Below, piece after piece: positions 1-12,362 of a stretch of 64,000 nucleotides of DNA (the stretch's first letter is position 1; each line of letters starts with the position of its first letter). The notes below the pieces were generated by a model. The model made no database searches and was not told the origin of the DNA. It worked only from the letters and a program-made list of their open reading frames with translations. A program made the position numbers and the translations under genes. The stretch lies in NCBI RefSeq assembly GCF_000004825.1, contig NW_008805066.1, positions 806,001 through 870,000 of the forward strand. Reading direction: 5' to 3'. This DNA is from Heterostelium album PN500. Its lineage: Eukaryota > Evosea > Eumycetozoa > Acytosteliales > Acytosteliaceae.

Positions 1-840
1 GTGAACATAAACCTCAATATTATATAATTATATATTATCATTAAACATCAATATTGACAACCCAAATTAATTCTCTTTATTTATCTTTTGTTTTCGCACA
101 CCTAAAATGAAAATCACAAATCACTACTTTTTATGTTCATACATATATATAATATATGTATATTATTATGTGTGTTGTGTGCTGTGTTAAACTACTTTAT
201 ATGTAAATGTACATACCAAAATTAATTAAGTTTGTAAATAAAGTTTGTTTAAAGTTTATACTTTCATTCAAAAATTAACTTTCAATTATAATTATGTATA
301 TATTGTTTATATATATATATATATATGAATCTGATTTGCTTTTTTGTTCGTTGTTATTTTTGATTGATTATTGTTGTCAACTACATCTACATCACGCAAC
401 AAACGATAAATTGATTAATAATGTTATTGCAGAATGAAAAAAAAACCAGAGGTCAAAATTTGCATTGATTTTTTTGTTTTTTTTTTTTAATTATTCAAAT
501 ATCCAGGAATAATAATTTTCTGGTCGAAAACAAAATTGTTTAATATGATAAATGTGTTTCTATGAGAAATGTCTGTTCCTACACCAATAAATATTTCATT
601 TCATTTCTTCGCCACCGCTACGGTGATAATATTATGATATTATGAAATAAATATATTGATATTATTAATATTTGAAAAAGATCAACTAAATTTTATAGGG
701 ATATTTAATAAAATCCAGATAAAAATATTAGAATATATAAAATATCAGTTTTTCAATTTATAAATCTGGATCTTTGCAATGATTTTTTGTTTTTTTTTGG
801 TTTATAATTATATAATATATTTATTAAAGTTTAGTTTACA
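1..840. other. AT-rich spacer, no gene seen
   Basis: This stretch is very AT-rich, with short TA runs near 310-326 and T runs near 470-490. I find no reading frame with coding character on either strand. It probably holds the 3' flank of the zinc-ribbon exon that ends at 841. Confidence 0.6.
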
Positions 841-946
841 ATGAGTTACCACAACTACCACAGAACTTGGCACCACCGGCAGCCTTGACACCACAGTTTC
901 CACAGAATGAAGCTCCGGCTGAAGTTGCAACTGGTGCTCTATTATT
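838..946 (-). CDS. Zinc-ribbon C-terminal exon, 5' part not located
   Basis: Read on the minus strand, this exon follows an AT-rich acceptor (ATAATAG) and encodes a short tail with two CxxC knuckles (FCGNC and FCGSC) before a stop. That is the signature of a zinc-ribbon, probably binding one zinc ion. The reading phase needs two bases from an upstream exon, which would suit a tiny first exon such as an ATG plus two bases, but I could not find a convincing one between 950 and 1400. An alternative acceptor at CTTCAG would put the ribbon in phase with a possible donor in the neighbouring calponin-homology gene, making it an alternative 3' end of that gene. The function is unknown. Confidence 0.55.
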
Positions 947-1437
947 TGTTTGAAAATAAAAATAAAGATGGTAAGTATTAGTCCAATATTATTATCATAT
1001 ATTATTGTAAAACTACTATTTTAATGCCTCTTTTTTCTTTTCTAGTATTTTTTTTTTGATTTATATATTTTTATTTTGTTATTACATTTATTTCCAATAA
1101 TGTGTTGTATTTGATTTATTGATTGATTGATTATGATTATATTTATAGTTGATTTGATTTGATATTAAAATATGAAAAAGAAAAAAAAATAGAAACTGGA
1201 GATAATATGAAGTTAAAAATCCAGATCACCGGCCAACTCTCACTCTCTTCTCTTCTCTCTTCCAACTATCAACCACCAACCACAAACACCTCACTTCCAT
1301 TCATCCATCCATCCATCTATCCATTTGTCCATTATTAGAGTTAATTAATTATTAATTATTATTAAATATATACATAAAAGTTGTTGTTATTGTTGTTTGT
1401 TTTTGTTTGTTTTAGAGGGTCATTATTTATAGTAGAT

Positions 1438-2010
1438 TTACTCATAGCGGACATCATACGGGTTCTTTGTTGGGACAGCGCTTGGTTTACCACCAGAGAC
1501 GATTCTCTTGACGGCTTGAATGTTTTGAATGACTTGGTTCAAGTTCTTGGCCTCGAAGAGATCGACGGTCATGAACAAATCAGTGGTAGCGACACCCATT
1601 GATTTACAGAAGTTCAAGTAGTTGTTGATGTTCTCCATTTGTACGAATGGTGCAGCAGATGGTGATGATTTAGCTGATCCTGGTTTAATCTTATTGGCAA
1701 ACCTAAAAAACAAATAAAAAAAAGTAGTAAACAATTATAATAATAATAATAACACCAATGACAATAATAAAAGTTAGATTTTTCAATTTTCTATACTACA
1801 CTTTTTTGTTTATTTGTAAAAACAAACTTACTTGCAAAGAAGTACACCAGATTTCAAAGCTTCAGCAAATGACTTTCCGGCTGGGAATGGTTCTCCGAGG
1901 GTTTGCTCGATGAAAGCTCTTGAATCTCTCTCGAGATTAGAGTCGTAGAGAGCTTCTCTCTTGGCGGCCAAATCAGCATCCAAACCAAAGTGATAATTAG
2001 TATCTGCCAT
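1438..2010 (-). CDS. Single calponin-homology domain protein (transgelin/calponin type)
   Basis: Two exons (1832-2010 and 1438-1702) joined across a 129 bp intron give a 147-residue protein. It starts MADTNYHFGLDADLAAKR and carries the type-3 calponin-homology core, with FAEALKSGVLLCKFANKIKPG followed by the MENINNYLNFCKSMGV helix and DLFEAKNLNQVI. That fold binds or scaffolds actin filaments in the transgelin, calponin and myophilin family. No C-terminal calponin repeat is present. The start is the first ATG after a long AT-rich leader. The role is probably cytoskeletal and cytosolic; the fold is very likely, the exact orthologue is not known to me. Confidence 0.88.
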
Positions 2011-2539
2011 TTCTTAAATAATATATGTTGTTGTTGTTTGTTTTTGTTTACAAAAATAAAAAAAAATTATAAATAAAATCACTTTTTGATCATCAAACCA
2101 ACATTCACCTGACTGTAAAAAAAAAACCAAAATTCAAAAAAAAAAAAAAACAAATATTTTGAAAAAAAATTATTATTAAAATAATCAAAAATGGGTTTTT
2201 TTTGGAGTAGATTTTAATCACCCAATAATTTCAATGAAAAAAAAAATAAATGATAAACAAAATTATTGTTTTTTTTTTTTTTTTTGCAAAGTGAACGATC
2301 ATAATTCATTATAATGACTTGTCATTTCTAACATGTCTTTTTCAATTAAATTAAATTAAAATAAATTGGTTTGATCAAATCGATTTGGATTGGAAGAAGT
2401 AGGATTAAATTATTATTATTTAGGTACCGAGCTCTATATTGTTTTGTTTTGTTTTTTTTTTTTTTTTTGGTTTAAATTTTATTTGGATTTTTAATCAAAG
2501 AAAATAGTCCAATAAAGGTTTGTTTGGTTTTCTGAGCAA
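2011..2539. other. AT-rich spacer between convergent 5' and 3' ends
   Basis: This interval holds A and T homopolymers, including a T run near 2268-2285 and another near 2449-2468. It lies between the start of the calponin-homology gene and the end of the GTPase-LRR gene, so it should contain the promoter of the first. No coding sequence is visible. Confidence 0.5.
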
Positions 2540-5238
2540 TTAATTTTTTGTGGTTAATAATGCTTGTAAGAGTTGTAGACTGTTTTGAGATACTTTGTTG
2601 TTGGCGAGGTGCAGTTTGTGGAGTGTTTTGTTGGGTTTGGGAGATGATCGGTCGAATGCTTTTCTTAAAAATAGAGCACCTTCTTCTTCGATTAGATTGC
2701 TTGAGAGGTCGAGTACCTCCAGTGTGGTGTTACACTGCAACATCTGTGATATTGTTTGTGCATTGTCATTGACAATGTTGTTGTTTGCCAGACCCAGTGT
2801 CACCAAATGACTGTTGGACGAAAGTGATTGTGAAATTAAATTGGTATTACTACATAGATCATTGTTATTCAATATCAATGATTTTAGTTTCAATGATGGT
2901 TTAATAAATTCTGTAATTTATAATAATAATAATAATAACTTGTTAGTTTATCCTATATTTCCATTTCTATTTTGTTTTTCTTGTTATATAAACTTACCAA
3001 TTAAAATATTTCTAAGTCTTGAACATCCAAGATTATTACATGTAAGATCCAAGTTGACAATGGATACAGAGTTTGAAATTGTATTGAATAGTTCGGCAAT
3101 TGCTTTTGGATCGATATTATCGAGTGCATTGTATGAAAGATCCAGAGTAGTGAGTGATGCATTCCATTCGATCGATTTTGAAATTGCAAAAATCTGTAAT
3201 AGTTAAATGTGTTAGTTAATCCAATTATTATATTTTAGAATACCAATTTTGGTTAGATATTTACATGTTTATCATCTCTTAATATTCTACTGAGATCTAA
3301 ATTATTAAATGGCTGATTGGATGGGTTCAATATTTGATATTCAATGTTGGAGTCGGCTTCCTTTGAATAGACTTTGAGATACTCTTTGTAGCTGTAGCAA
3401 AAGTCGTTGCGATCTCCACCTTTTACACCTTCACTGATTGGAATGGAAACGGAGCAGATCGATTTAAAAGTTTTTACAAGATGATCTCTGTAGTCACAGA
3501 GCAGCACGATTTCATGTTTGTCAGAGACGGGACTCGATGTGGTGTTTGGCGAGTAGAACTTGCGAATCTCAATACGCTTAGGATGATACTTATCGACCAC
3601 CAAACAAAATGAACCTTTATATTCACCGCTATGTTGAAAGTCATCGGAATTTGAATTGGACTGTGTTGTTGATTCACCGTTGTTCGATGTTGTACTGGTT
3701 GCCGCTACCTCTTTGAAAAGGAACGATCGTTTGAATAGCTTGGTGAAAAGACCGCCAGTCGATTCAATGATGATCTTTAGTACATCCAGTTTAAGTACGA
3801 TCACCATCGGGTCGACCGTGCGGAACGACCGCTCCGTGCAAGTATACATGTTGTTGCGGATCATCGCGAGGTCGGTCTTGGTAATCGGCAGTGAATGTTG
3901 ACCACTCTCATCATTGCCTTCAAACTCTACAAAACTGAAAAGCGAATTCGACGATCCACTGCTACTGTTACTTCCACCGTGTGGAGATTGCAACTTGTTG
4001 TGAATCTTCTCGATTCTGTGATTGGTCCTCAGTGCATCGATCATCGTTGTGAAATGCTGTGAAATCATATGAAACGGTTCATGTATATGATAACCGGTTC
4101 TAGCTGAGATCTCACACCAACTGATTCTACCAATCTCAGACTCTGAACATGCCTTTGCAATTTCAACCTGAGAGACAACTCTATTACTTATATCCACTAT
4201 AAATAATAATGATGTTGATTTGTTAGTTTTCAGATCAACAGTGTTTAGTTATGTTATTCATTTTAGTTTTGTTTTGTAATCATTACCTTTGTTTGCAACT
4301 AAAATGAAAATCGAACCTTCCGGTACCATCTTTTTGGTTCTAGAGAGGATGTCGAGTGAGCGGTTGTAGGAATCGAGTGAACTGATGTCAAACATCACTA
4401 TGATGCAGTTGCAGTTCTTCAGGTAGAAAGGTAGTAGTCCTTTGAGACGATCGTGACCGCCAGTATCCCAAATCTCGAGATTGAGCGATAGTGAATTGTA
4501 GTGGATTGTATGTAGTGTTCTGATGGCACCGATCGTCGTTGTTTCAGTTGGGTCGAATTCACCCGATGAGAATCTACGCATGAACGATGTCTTACCGACA
4601 CTGTTGGTACCGAGAATCGCACACTTTACTGACGAACTATATCTATTCTTATCGATCAATTTCAAACTCTTTAGAATAACACTGGATTCCTCACTATTAT
4701 AATCTATTGTATTACTAATTGATGTATTTGTATAATCATTATTATTGTTATTACTATTATTATTATTATTATTACTACTACTGCTATTGTTATTATTTTT
4801 CTGTTGACTACTATTATTTCCTTCATTACTATAGCTATTAATCTTTGGTTTATTTATACTTTGTTGTTGTTGCTGTTGTTCGTTTGATTGACTAGCTAGT
4901 TGTGATAGATCGTTACATGATGAATTGTTACTGTTATAGCTGTAGTCTTCAGAGATGTCTGGTTCATTATCGCCAATCGATGAGATAGAAGAGTGGTTTG
5001 TATATGAAGAGTTGTTCGACGACGAAGATGACATTGGATATTTTACGAATGAATTACCAGTGTTTGCATTTTGTTGCTGTTTAATATTATGTGCTGGTTG
5101 AGCAGGTACTGATTTAGATCTCAATGTTCTATTATTACTATTGCTATTGCTATTACTATTACTACCGTTATTACTAATATTCAAATCATTGATTCCAACA
5201 TTTCTAACAGTCATTGTTTTACTCTCTTCATTCCCCAT
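2540..5238 (-). CDS. Ras/Rab-like GTPase fused to a central domain and leucine-rich repeats
   Basis: Four exons (4287-5238, 3265-4196, 2998-3193, 2540-2910) join in phase to 816 residues. Residues 1 to about 200 are low-complexity Ser/Asn/Gln sequence. A small-GTPase domain follows (about 205-375): G1 GTNSVGKT, switch Thr in TTTIGA, G3 WDTGGHD, G4 NKVD formed across the first intron, and G5 ISART. The catalytic Gln after DxxG is His here, so intrinsic GTP hydrolysis is probably weak. A roughly 250-residue middle region of unclear fold follows, possibly PH-like, and then ribonuclease-inhibitor-type leucine-rich repeats (LTTLDLSYNAL, IVNLDLTCNNL, LEVLDLSSNLI). There is no C-terminal prenylation Cys, so membrane attachment by prenylation is unlikely. 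It probably acts as a signalling or trafficking scaffold. Confidence 0.85.
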
Positions 5239-6232
5239 TCTTTTCTTTTCTTTTCTATTCTTATCTAATCTACTCTACTATTCTATATTTTTAAGTTATA
5301 ATATGTAGTATATAATTTCGAATTAATAAATAGGTTTGATAAATAGTAATAAAGGAAATGAAAAGAAAGATCTGTATCAGGTGAAAAACAAAAACAAATT
5401 TATTATTGCTGATGTGTTATTTCAGCAAAATGCTCCAAAAGTCAAAACAAAAAAACAACAGATTTTTTTTGATTCTTCAAGACAAATATTTTTCTTAAAT
5501 CTTTGTTTTGCTTGCTGGTGAAAAAAAGTTGCAAATAAAAATAAAAAGAATTCTAAAACAGGGATTTGAAAATAAACAGAATTTTTAATAAAATAAGATT
5601 TACCTAAATTAAACAATTGTTTACATCAAGAGTGTTACCACCAACAAACAAACAAACAAACAAATAAACAATTACCACAAAACAAGATTTTATTTTATTT
5701 TTATTGTTTTAAATATATACTAATAAAAATTGAATATTTAAATTATTTGTTGCGAAATCAAACTTGTTTTTTTATTTTTTTTTATTATTTAGTGTTATTG
5801 TTGTTGGTATCTATATAACACAAAACTTTAACAACAACCAACCAAATAACGAACAACCCTAAAAAAAAAAGTGGTTGGATATTAAGTAGATTTAGGTTGT
5901 TTTATACTTACTTTATTTACTCTTCTTTTTATCTATATTAAGAGATGTCTGACTTAAATTATTTGAAATAAATATAAATAATAAATATAAATTATATAAT
6001 AAATAATTTGAATAATTTTAAAATACTCATTATTATTTTTGATTAAAAAACAAAAAAATGAAACAGACTCTGAAAGTTTGTTTGAATATTCAAAATGAGA
6101 GAAGAGTTTCGGGTCACTGATTCAAATGGTTCTCAAAAAAATATTGCCCCGAACTTGGTGAATTAAAATATCTTCAACAAAATAATTTTTAATCATATTC
6201 TTATTTCTTTTATTCTATAAAAATTATTATCA
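5239..6232. other. AT-rich spacer, no gene seen
   Basis: This roughly 1 kb gap contains a CAAA tetranucleotide run near 5645-5664 and many A/T runs. Short open frames on both strands near 5336-5616 overlap each other and are A/T-driven, so I do not regard them as genes. It should hold the promoter of the GTPase-LRR gene. Confidence 0.5.
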
Positions 6233-7853
6233 TTAGTTACCGAACCATGAAAATGGATTGAAATAGGAGAAATTGGACTTTGAATTGTCTCTACTCTCAT
6301 TCATATTATGATCTTCAATTCTATTGTCACCTATTTCTAGTTCCTGTAATATATATATATACACCAAGAGATAGATAAAGATTTATAATATACATATAAA
6401 AACAATAATAAAATTTTATTTTTATTTTTATTAAAACATTGTTAAGTTAATAATATATACATTTGTTTTGTTATTATTATTATTTTATTATTATTATTAT
6501 TATTTGAAATTGATATTCATTATTATATTTCATATCACTGTTGTTTGTTATTTGTTATTTTCTTTTAGTTGTTGGGTTTGTTGGTTGATTGATTGATTGA
6601 TTGATTTGTTTATTATTGTTATTATTATTATTATTATTGTTTATACACTTCCAACACCTCACAATTCAGTACAATCTCTACATTCAATTTGTCTAACTTA
6701 CCACCAAAACCAATGTTGAACTTGGTGCCAATTTCAATTCTTGAAGAGTTAGATCAAGATCGTACGAGGAAAACGGTGTTGGGTTACTCTCTGAAATAAT
6801 GGCATACGGTGACTTTCCATCTGTTCTATTCTGATTGATAAACTGTTGAATCTGACGGAATGAATCATTATAATTAAACTTTCCTGTAATCACTTCACCG
6901 TTTGTAAGTAAAACATTAATCTCACTAATAATCGGTAAAACGAGTAAAGTAGGTAAGTAAATCAAATCTAAATATATATAAATATTTAAATAGACTATAA
7001 TATAATAACATACGCTTGTGTATCTCTATATTGTTCTTGTTGCTTTGCTCTTATTGCTCTTAACTCTTCTTGTTGTCTCTTTTGTTCTGCCATAACATTG
7101 TTTACTGGTCTAGTGGAAGTTGGTGATGTTACTGGTTTTGGTGATGATGTATTATTACGAGTAGTTGTAGTTGTAGTTGTAGCTGTGCTGCTACTTCCAC
7201 TTCCCACAAAATATTTAAATAGTGAAGTTGGTGAATATGATGGCTTTGGTAGAGGAACACATTTATGACTTGTTGGGAATCTATGTCTATGTTTTTAGAA
7301 TAACGAAACAAAGAGTTAGATAAAGTTAAGATGGGGTGAAAATGATATGATTTGAATACATACTTGAAACAATAGTTTTCTTTACATTGATCGCATATAA
7401 CTGCAACGAATTCCTTTGCTTTACAACCTTTGAGTGTACATGGGTAGCTCTTTGGTTTGTTTGACTTCTTGCCGCAGTCTCTATCCAAGTGTCTCACGAT
7501 GACAGTGTCAACATCATCGTCTTTACCGACTACGAGCAATTCATTGCACTCTGGACAAGGATGTACTCTTCTCTCTTTATAAACGTATTTTGTACATTCG
7601 TGTAGCTTTGGATCTTTATGTTCAACACAAAACTTTATATGACAAAATTCACATTCAAATGGTAAATAATCTGTGTTGTTTTAATTAAAATAATAATAAT
7701 AATAAAAATTGATGATTTTTCGAAAAAAGGTTAATTATTAACCGATCAACTACTAAAAAAAAAAACATTTATTTATGTATCTATCTATTAATAATTACCT
7801 ATTTGATTGCAATGTTTAATACCACAATGTGCCCCTAAATGTACGAAATCCAT
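6233..7853 (-). CDS. AN1-type zinc finger and UBX domain protein
   Basis: Five exons (7799-7853, 7364-7670, 7014-7286, 6702-6924, 6233-6343) join in phase to 322 residues. The N-terminus MDFVHLGAHCGIKHCNQID opens a first AN1 zinc finger (CEFCHIKFCVEHK, then H..C). A second AN1 finger reads CTLKGCKAKEFVAVICDQC with CFKHRFPTSHKC. A Thr/Ser/Pro linker and a charged helix (MAEQKRQQEELRAIRAK) lead to a UBX fold (EINVLLTNGEVITGKF to LAPSSTLVLV). UBX domains bind Cdc48/p97, and AN1 fingers of the ZFAND2/AIRAP type act on ubiquitin, the proteasome and arsenite stress. The same AN1-plus-UBX layout is known from an annotated Dictyostelium protein. The acceptor opening exon 4 was chosen because it alone keeps the UBX frame. 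Confidence 0.88.
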
Positions 7854-8527
7854 TTAACTTTGGTTTTTGAGGTAAAAATTAACTATAAAAAAATAAGCTT
7901 TTTTATCCGTAAATATTAATATTAATTGTAAATGATACGATATAAAATGAAAAAAAAAATATTGATTTTCCGACTATTAATCATTTATTTTGTTCCCTCA
8001 CTACCACTAATTTTCCGTGAAATTAAAATGAAATTTAATTATTTTGAAATAAATTTACTTTTGAGTCACAGATGAATAGGTGGGAATGTTAAAAAATAAT
8101 CATTACGTTTTATATGTAAAAATGGATTTCTTCTATCTATTCCTCTTTAGTACATTCTTTAAATCTGTTTCTTGATTCATATTTTCTAATAAGAAAAATT
8201 GATAAAAAAAAAGATAAAAAATATTTTTATTATTTAATTAAACTTAACAAAAAAATAAAGTTTTAAACATCTTTTATTTTCTTAAGCAAATTTTTTATCA
8301 AAAATCCACAACAAACTTAAATGTTTACTTTTAAAAATAGAATTTATGAAAAAGCTGTTCATATCGCCCATGAGAATCGCTGCAATAAAAAGAAGTTTGT
8401 GTAAAATTCTGTTGAACTTAAAAATTTAATTTGATTTTGGCTTTTTTTTTTTTGAACTTTGATAATCAGTAAAATTCATTACTTTACTTTATATTTAATT
8501 TATTATTCAAAATAGTAAAAGTTAATA
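7854..8527. other. Divergent promoter spacer
   Basis: AT-rich spacer between the divergently transcribed AN1-UBX gene (minus) and the B-box gene copy (plus). It should carry both promoters. No open frame of coding character is visible. Confidence 0.5.
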
Positions 8528-10304
8528 ATGACAATTACATGTTTAAATCATAAAAAAACATCTAAATTTATTTGTTATCAATGCAATAGTTTGATGTGTT
8601 CAAGATGTATTAGCATTCACAACAAAGAACATCCTGATCATTCAGATAAATGGGAACATATCGATGACATCAAAGATTCATTGAGTACATTGAAATTAGA
8701 TGATATTATTGATACCACCAATACAACAACTAACAATGATATTAGTAATGACAGTACTAATAGTAATAATAATAGTATTTCACAAATCAATAATAAACTT
8801 AAATCTCTATGGGAATCATTAAGATCATCGGCATCCAGATATCAAAGATTATCAACAACAGAGAATGAAATCAAACAACACTTTGAACAATTACATCAAT
8901 ATCTAATCAGAGAAGAACATAAACTACAAAGAGATATTATCAATGATAAACATACAATCACAAATCAAATCGATAATAATATATTGAATTTGAAATATAT
9001 TGTTAATATTATAATGATATTCAACAAATTAAATATTAATGATAATGATAATAATAATAATAAAGTTAACACTGACAATAAATCAATGATAAATAGTAAT
9101 AATACTGATAATATTTGTGATGATCAGTCGATAATATCAGATAAAGCATCATTATATTCAACAACAACAATAATGGAATCAATTCGATCAAATTCATCAT
9201 TACAATCATTCATCAATCATAATAATCAAACATTATTCAATGAATATCTTGATTTATTCAATATCGAAGAACTTCTCAAACAACACTCCAATGATTCGAC
9301 ATCATTATTATTAGATATCATTCATAAATACAACAATCAATTCAATAAATCAACAACAATCACAGACAATAATAACTTAACATTATCATCATATAAATTA
9401 TCAATCAAACAACCTGATTTCAATCAATTGAATTCAATCATTGAACAATCAATCAAACTTGATAACATTGAATCAACTGAATCAATTAATACAACAACAA
9501 ACAACAATGATAATAAACAATCTTATATTTTCATAACACACCAATTAAAAGGATCAACACATCAAACAACTATCCGATTGAAGAGCTAAAGTTTGATTAT
9601 CAATTTATAAATACATACTCCTCGATTGTTTCAATTGGTGAATATATCTATATATTCGGTGGATATCATAATCCAAACAAATGGATTAAAATATCAATGA
9701 AATCGAAATCAATTGAACATATTGGTGATATCGAAGGAATCAATGGTGATAATTGTATATCAGTTTGTTATGATGGTCAAGATCATATCTATTTAGTGAA
9801 TGGTCATCAAACGAATAGAATTGATCGATTCAACATCAAGACAATGAAATTTGAATCATATCACCAATTACCTGATGGATATATGTATCAAATATCTTCA
9901 ATGATCTTCAAAGGTTCATTATATTCAATACCATGGAGTCAAAATAAGATATTTCAATTCGATTTAACAAATAGAACGATAACAGATCATCAAATTGACA
10001 TTATATCAACATCAGGATGTCATGATAACAATGGAAATTTCTTCATATTTAATTCAACAAACGATTCATCAAATACAATGTTGAAACCAAACAAACAACC
10101 AATCTCAATGCTATTCCTTATGAGAATAACCTATGTGTGGTGTATCATCGAGAATCACCAACATCAAGTTATATCTATTCATTTGGTCGAACTAAAGAAT
10201 GTAATTTCAAATACTCAATTGAATCCAATCAATGTGAGCCATTCTTTAGAGATATTATTGATCACGATAGACATTGGTGTGCATCTACATCAATTAAATT
10301 TTAA
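8528..10304 (+). pseudogene. B-box zinc finger / propeller family copy 1, frame-broken
   Basis: The frame starts MTITCLNHKKTSKFICYQC with a B-box-type zinc finger (C..H, CxxC, CxxC, then H), an Asn/Thr linker and a helical region. A kelch-like propeller follows, with strands such as GEYIYIFGG, HIYLVNG and SLYSIPWSQNKIFQFDL. Against the intact family member at 56193-57968 the frame is lost twice: near 9545-9565, where a few bases are missing ahead of the propeller, and near 10060-10075. After each point the family sequence resumes in another frame and ends in CASTSIKF. The copy is therefore probably a pseudogene, unless both breaks are assembly errors. The family function is unknown; a ubiquitin-ligase-adapter or scaffold role would be a guess. 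Confidence 0.8.
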
Positions 10305-10913
10305 TAAATATGTTATTCCTAAACAATTGTTATTTTCTAAAAGAATAAATAAAAATAAAATAATAGATGCCATGAAAGTATAAAATAGTTAAATTGAAAA
10401 GTCTATTTTTATTGGTTTTTGGAATTAACAATATTTTAACTATGATTAAAATAAGTTTATTTCAAGGTTTTTAGCTCTTTTATAATCATTGTATAAAAAT
10501 ATAGTGTTGTATTTTAAACTCTTTCTTATTAATATGATATTGAATAAAAAATTGTGTATTGTTGGGATGATAGTAACAATTTGAATTTTTTTTAAATATA
10601 TTTAAAATGAATATTTAGCCTGTTTCTGTAGAGTATTTTTCTTTCAATTTCAAAAAACATAACCTTGATTGATTCTTAATACAATTGACAATAAAGAATT
10701 TTTATTATTGGAACTAGAAGTTCTAAAACAAAACTATCTCTTGCCTGTATCCCTAAATTAAATAAATAAAAAAACTCTGCCCAGTTTCGTTTTGCTTAAA
10801 ATCCACCGATTAAAAATACAAAATATTCTGAAAAAAGAAAGGTAAAGAATAGAGCATTAAAAAATTTTATTTAAATGTTAATTGTAACGTTACTTTATTA
10901 AGAATATGTTAAA
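10305..10913. other. AT-rich spacer, no gene seen
   Basis: Non-coding AT-rich sequence between the B-box copy and the convergent chitin-binding gene. No open frame of coding character is visible. Confidence 0.45.
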
Positions 10914-11299
10914 TCATATGCCAATATCTTCCCTTACTTCTAAACCTACAAGTTTAAAAGGACATGTACTGTCATCAAGCTTTTCACAAGTAAGTAAATT
11001 GTCATTCCAATATAAACTGTTAGGACATGACTTTTCAAAGAGTTTTCCACTAGCATCACATTGCCAATAAGTTGAACAATTGTTTGGATTTGCTTTCCTA
11101 CAACTTAGAGGTGCGGGACAATTTCTCTCTACTTCATCACAATCACAACGAGTATCACACATATCATTTGCTAAATTTTTATTGATTTTTAATAAAAATG
11201 GTTTGCGAACTTTAAATGTTGTTTGATAATTAATTAATATTTACCAAAAATAATAACTATTAATAAAAATAAATAAAATAAAATTAATTTTGAAGACAT
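10914..11299 (-). CDS. Small secreted chitin-binding (CBM14/peritrophin-A type) protein
   Basis: Two exons (11245-11299 and 10914-11170) join to 103 residues. Exon 1 encodes MSSKLILFYLFLLIVIIF, a clear signal peptide that is split from the mature part by a 74 bp intron. The mature part holds CPAPLSCRKANPNNCSTYWQ and then CPNSLYWNDNLLTCEKLDDS, with the six-Cys spacing and aromatic positions of a peritrophin-A/CBM14 domain. Such domains bind chitin or related polysaccharides outside the cell. Dictyostelids build mainly cellulose walls, so the ligand is uncertain. Secretion is strongly supported, the domain call is good and the role is unknown. Confidence 0.82.
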
Positions 11300-12130
11300 T
11301 TTTAAAAGCAATTTTCTTTAGTAATTTAATATTAAAATGAAATAATTTAATAAAGCTTAAAAATAAATAGTATTAAAATGAAATAATATTTTTAACCACT
11401 TTTTATCTTTTTGGTAGAAATGACCATCCAAATCAAAATAGACAATTCAGAAAAAATAAATTGAAATTTATTCATTTAATATTTTTATTTGAAAGAAAAC
11501 ATAAAAATTTATCTTTTTTCTCTATTTTAAATGATGATTGAAAATACTAATATAAAAGTATTATTTATAAATATTGGAATCGGTTCAATAGAAATAATTT
11601 TTTCTTTAGCTCTTAAAGTGTAAAGTGTGATGTTTAAATAAAATCATATTTTAATTTGGAGTGGGTTAAGCTTAAGTTTTGAAACACTGATAGATCGAAT
11701 GATAGTAAGAGCATTCAACATTAAGGAAGGGTTTTTAAGGTCTTTTAAGAAAGATTTAGCCACCAAGTTTAGAGAAGTTTACTCCAATGTTGTTACTCAA
11801 GATTGTGTGATTCCAGAGAGGAAGAGAACACTTGGATTCTTTTACCTCTAAATATAATATCTACAAAACATCCTCAACAATATTCAACCAACCTTCCGAA
11901 TCCAAATCAGGAAATGGATTGCGATCAACCATAGTCAAGCTTCTCGCTCCAAAACATCAATAGTTTAAGGCGATTCAAAATCAATTTTCAAATCAGTCTA
12001 ACGAAAAAATATTAAGAGTATACAAATAGAACCAATAGAATAAGTAAATAGAAATATCAATCGTTATTATATAATAAAATCATTATTATCTCTTATAAAT
12101 AAATATCGTTAAGTATATACACCAAATCAT
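11300..12130. other. Spacer with a short decayed coding-like stretch
   Basis: Mostly AT-rich. From about 11650 to 11970 base composition rises and short frames on the plus strand look coding-like, for example KKDLATKFREVYSNVVTQD, but they are interrupted and I do not recognise the family. It is probably the remnant of a gene or mobile element. Confidence 0.35.
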
Positions 12131-12139
12131 TAGGAAACA

Positions 12140-12360
12140 TTAGTTCTTGTCTTTTAAGATTGTAAGTTTTATGTAAAACCTGAACCAATGTGACTTTGGA
12201 AAAAGAGGTAGGAACAATGGAAACAACCTTTTGATCATCCTTTCTATGACAACTGTATCAATATCGGTAGGTAACTCAACGTACAGACTGGACAACACAT
12301 ACCACCATAGGAGATGGGCATACTTGGTGATGGACAGACTTTGATGATAAATAGAGAAAT
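12140..12360 (-). mobile_element. Integrase-like retroelement/transposon fossil (fragment)
   Basis: On the minus strand this piece carries a stretch resembling the catalytic core of Ty3/gypsy-type integrases, similar in pattern to the better-preserved fossil at 37121-37854. It is short, broken several times and has no recognisable ends. It directly abuts a B-box family fragment. The family assignment is tentative; it could derive from an LTR element or from a Tdd-4/Ginger-type transposon. Confidence 0.35.
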
Positions 12361-12362
12361 AT

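Noticed and set aside
2423-2434. GGTACCGAGCTC, identical to part of a common cloning polylinker
   Set aside because: Only 12 bases match and neither flank continues the polylinker; chance is the simpler explanation, although vector carry-over is not excluded.
5336-5616. Overlapping frames on both strands
   Set aside because: Lys/Asn/Phe-rich translations of A/T runs; no homology recognised.
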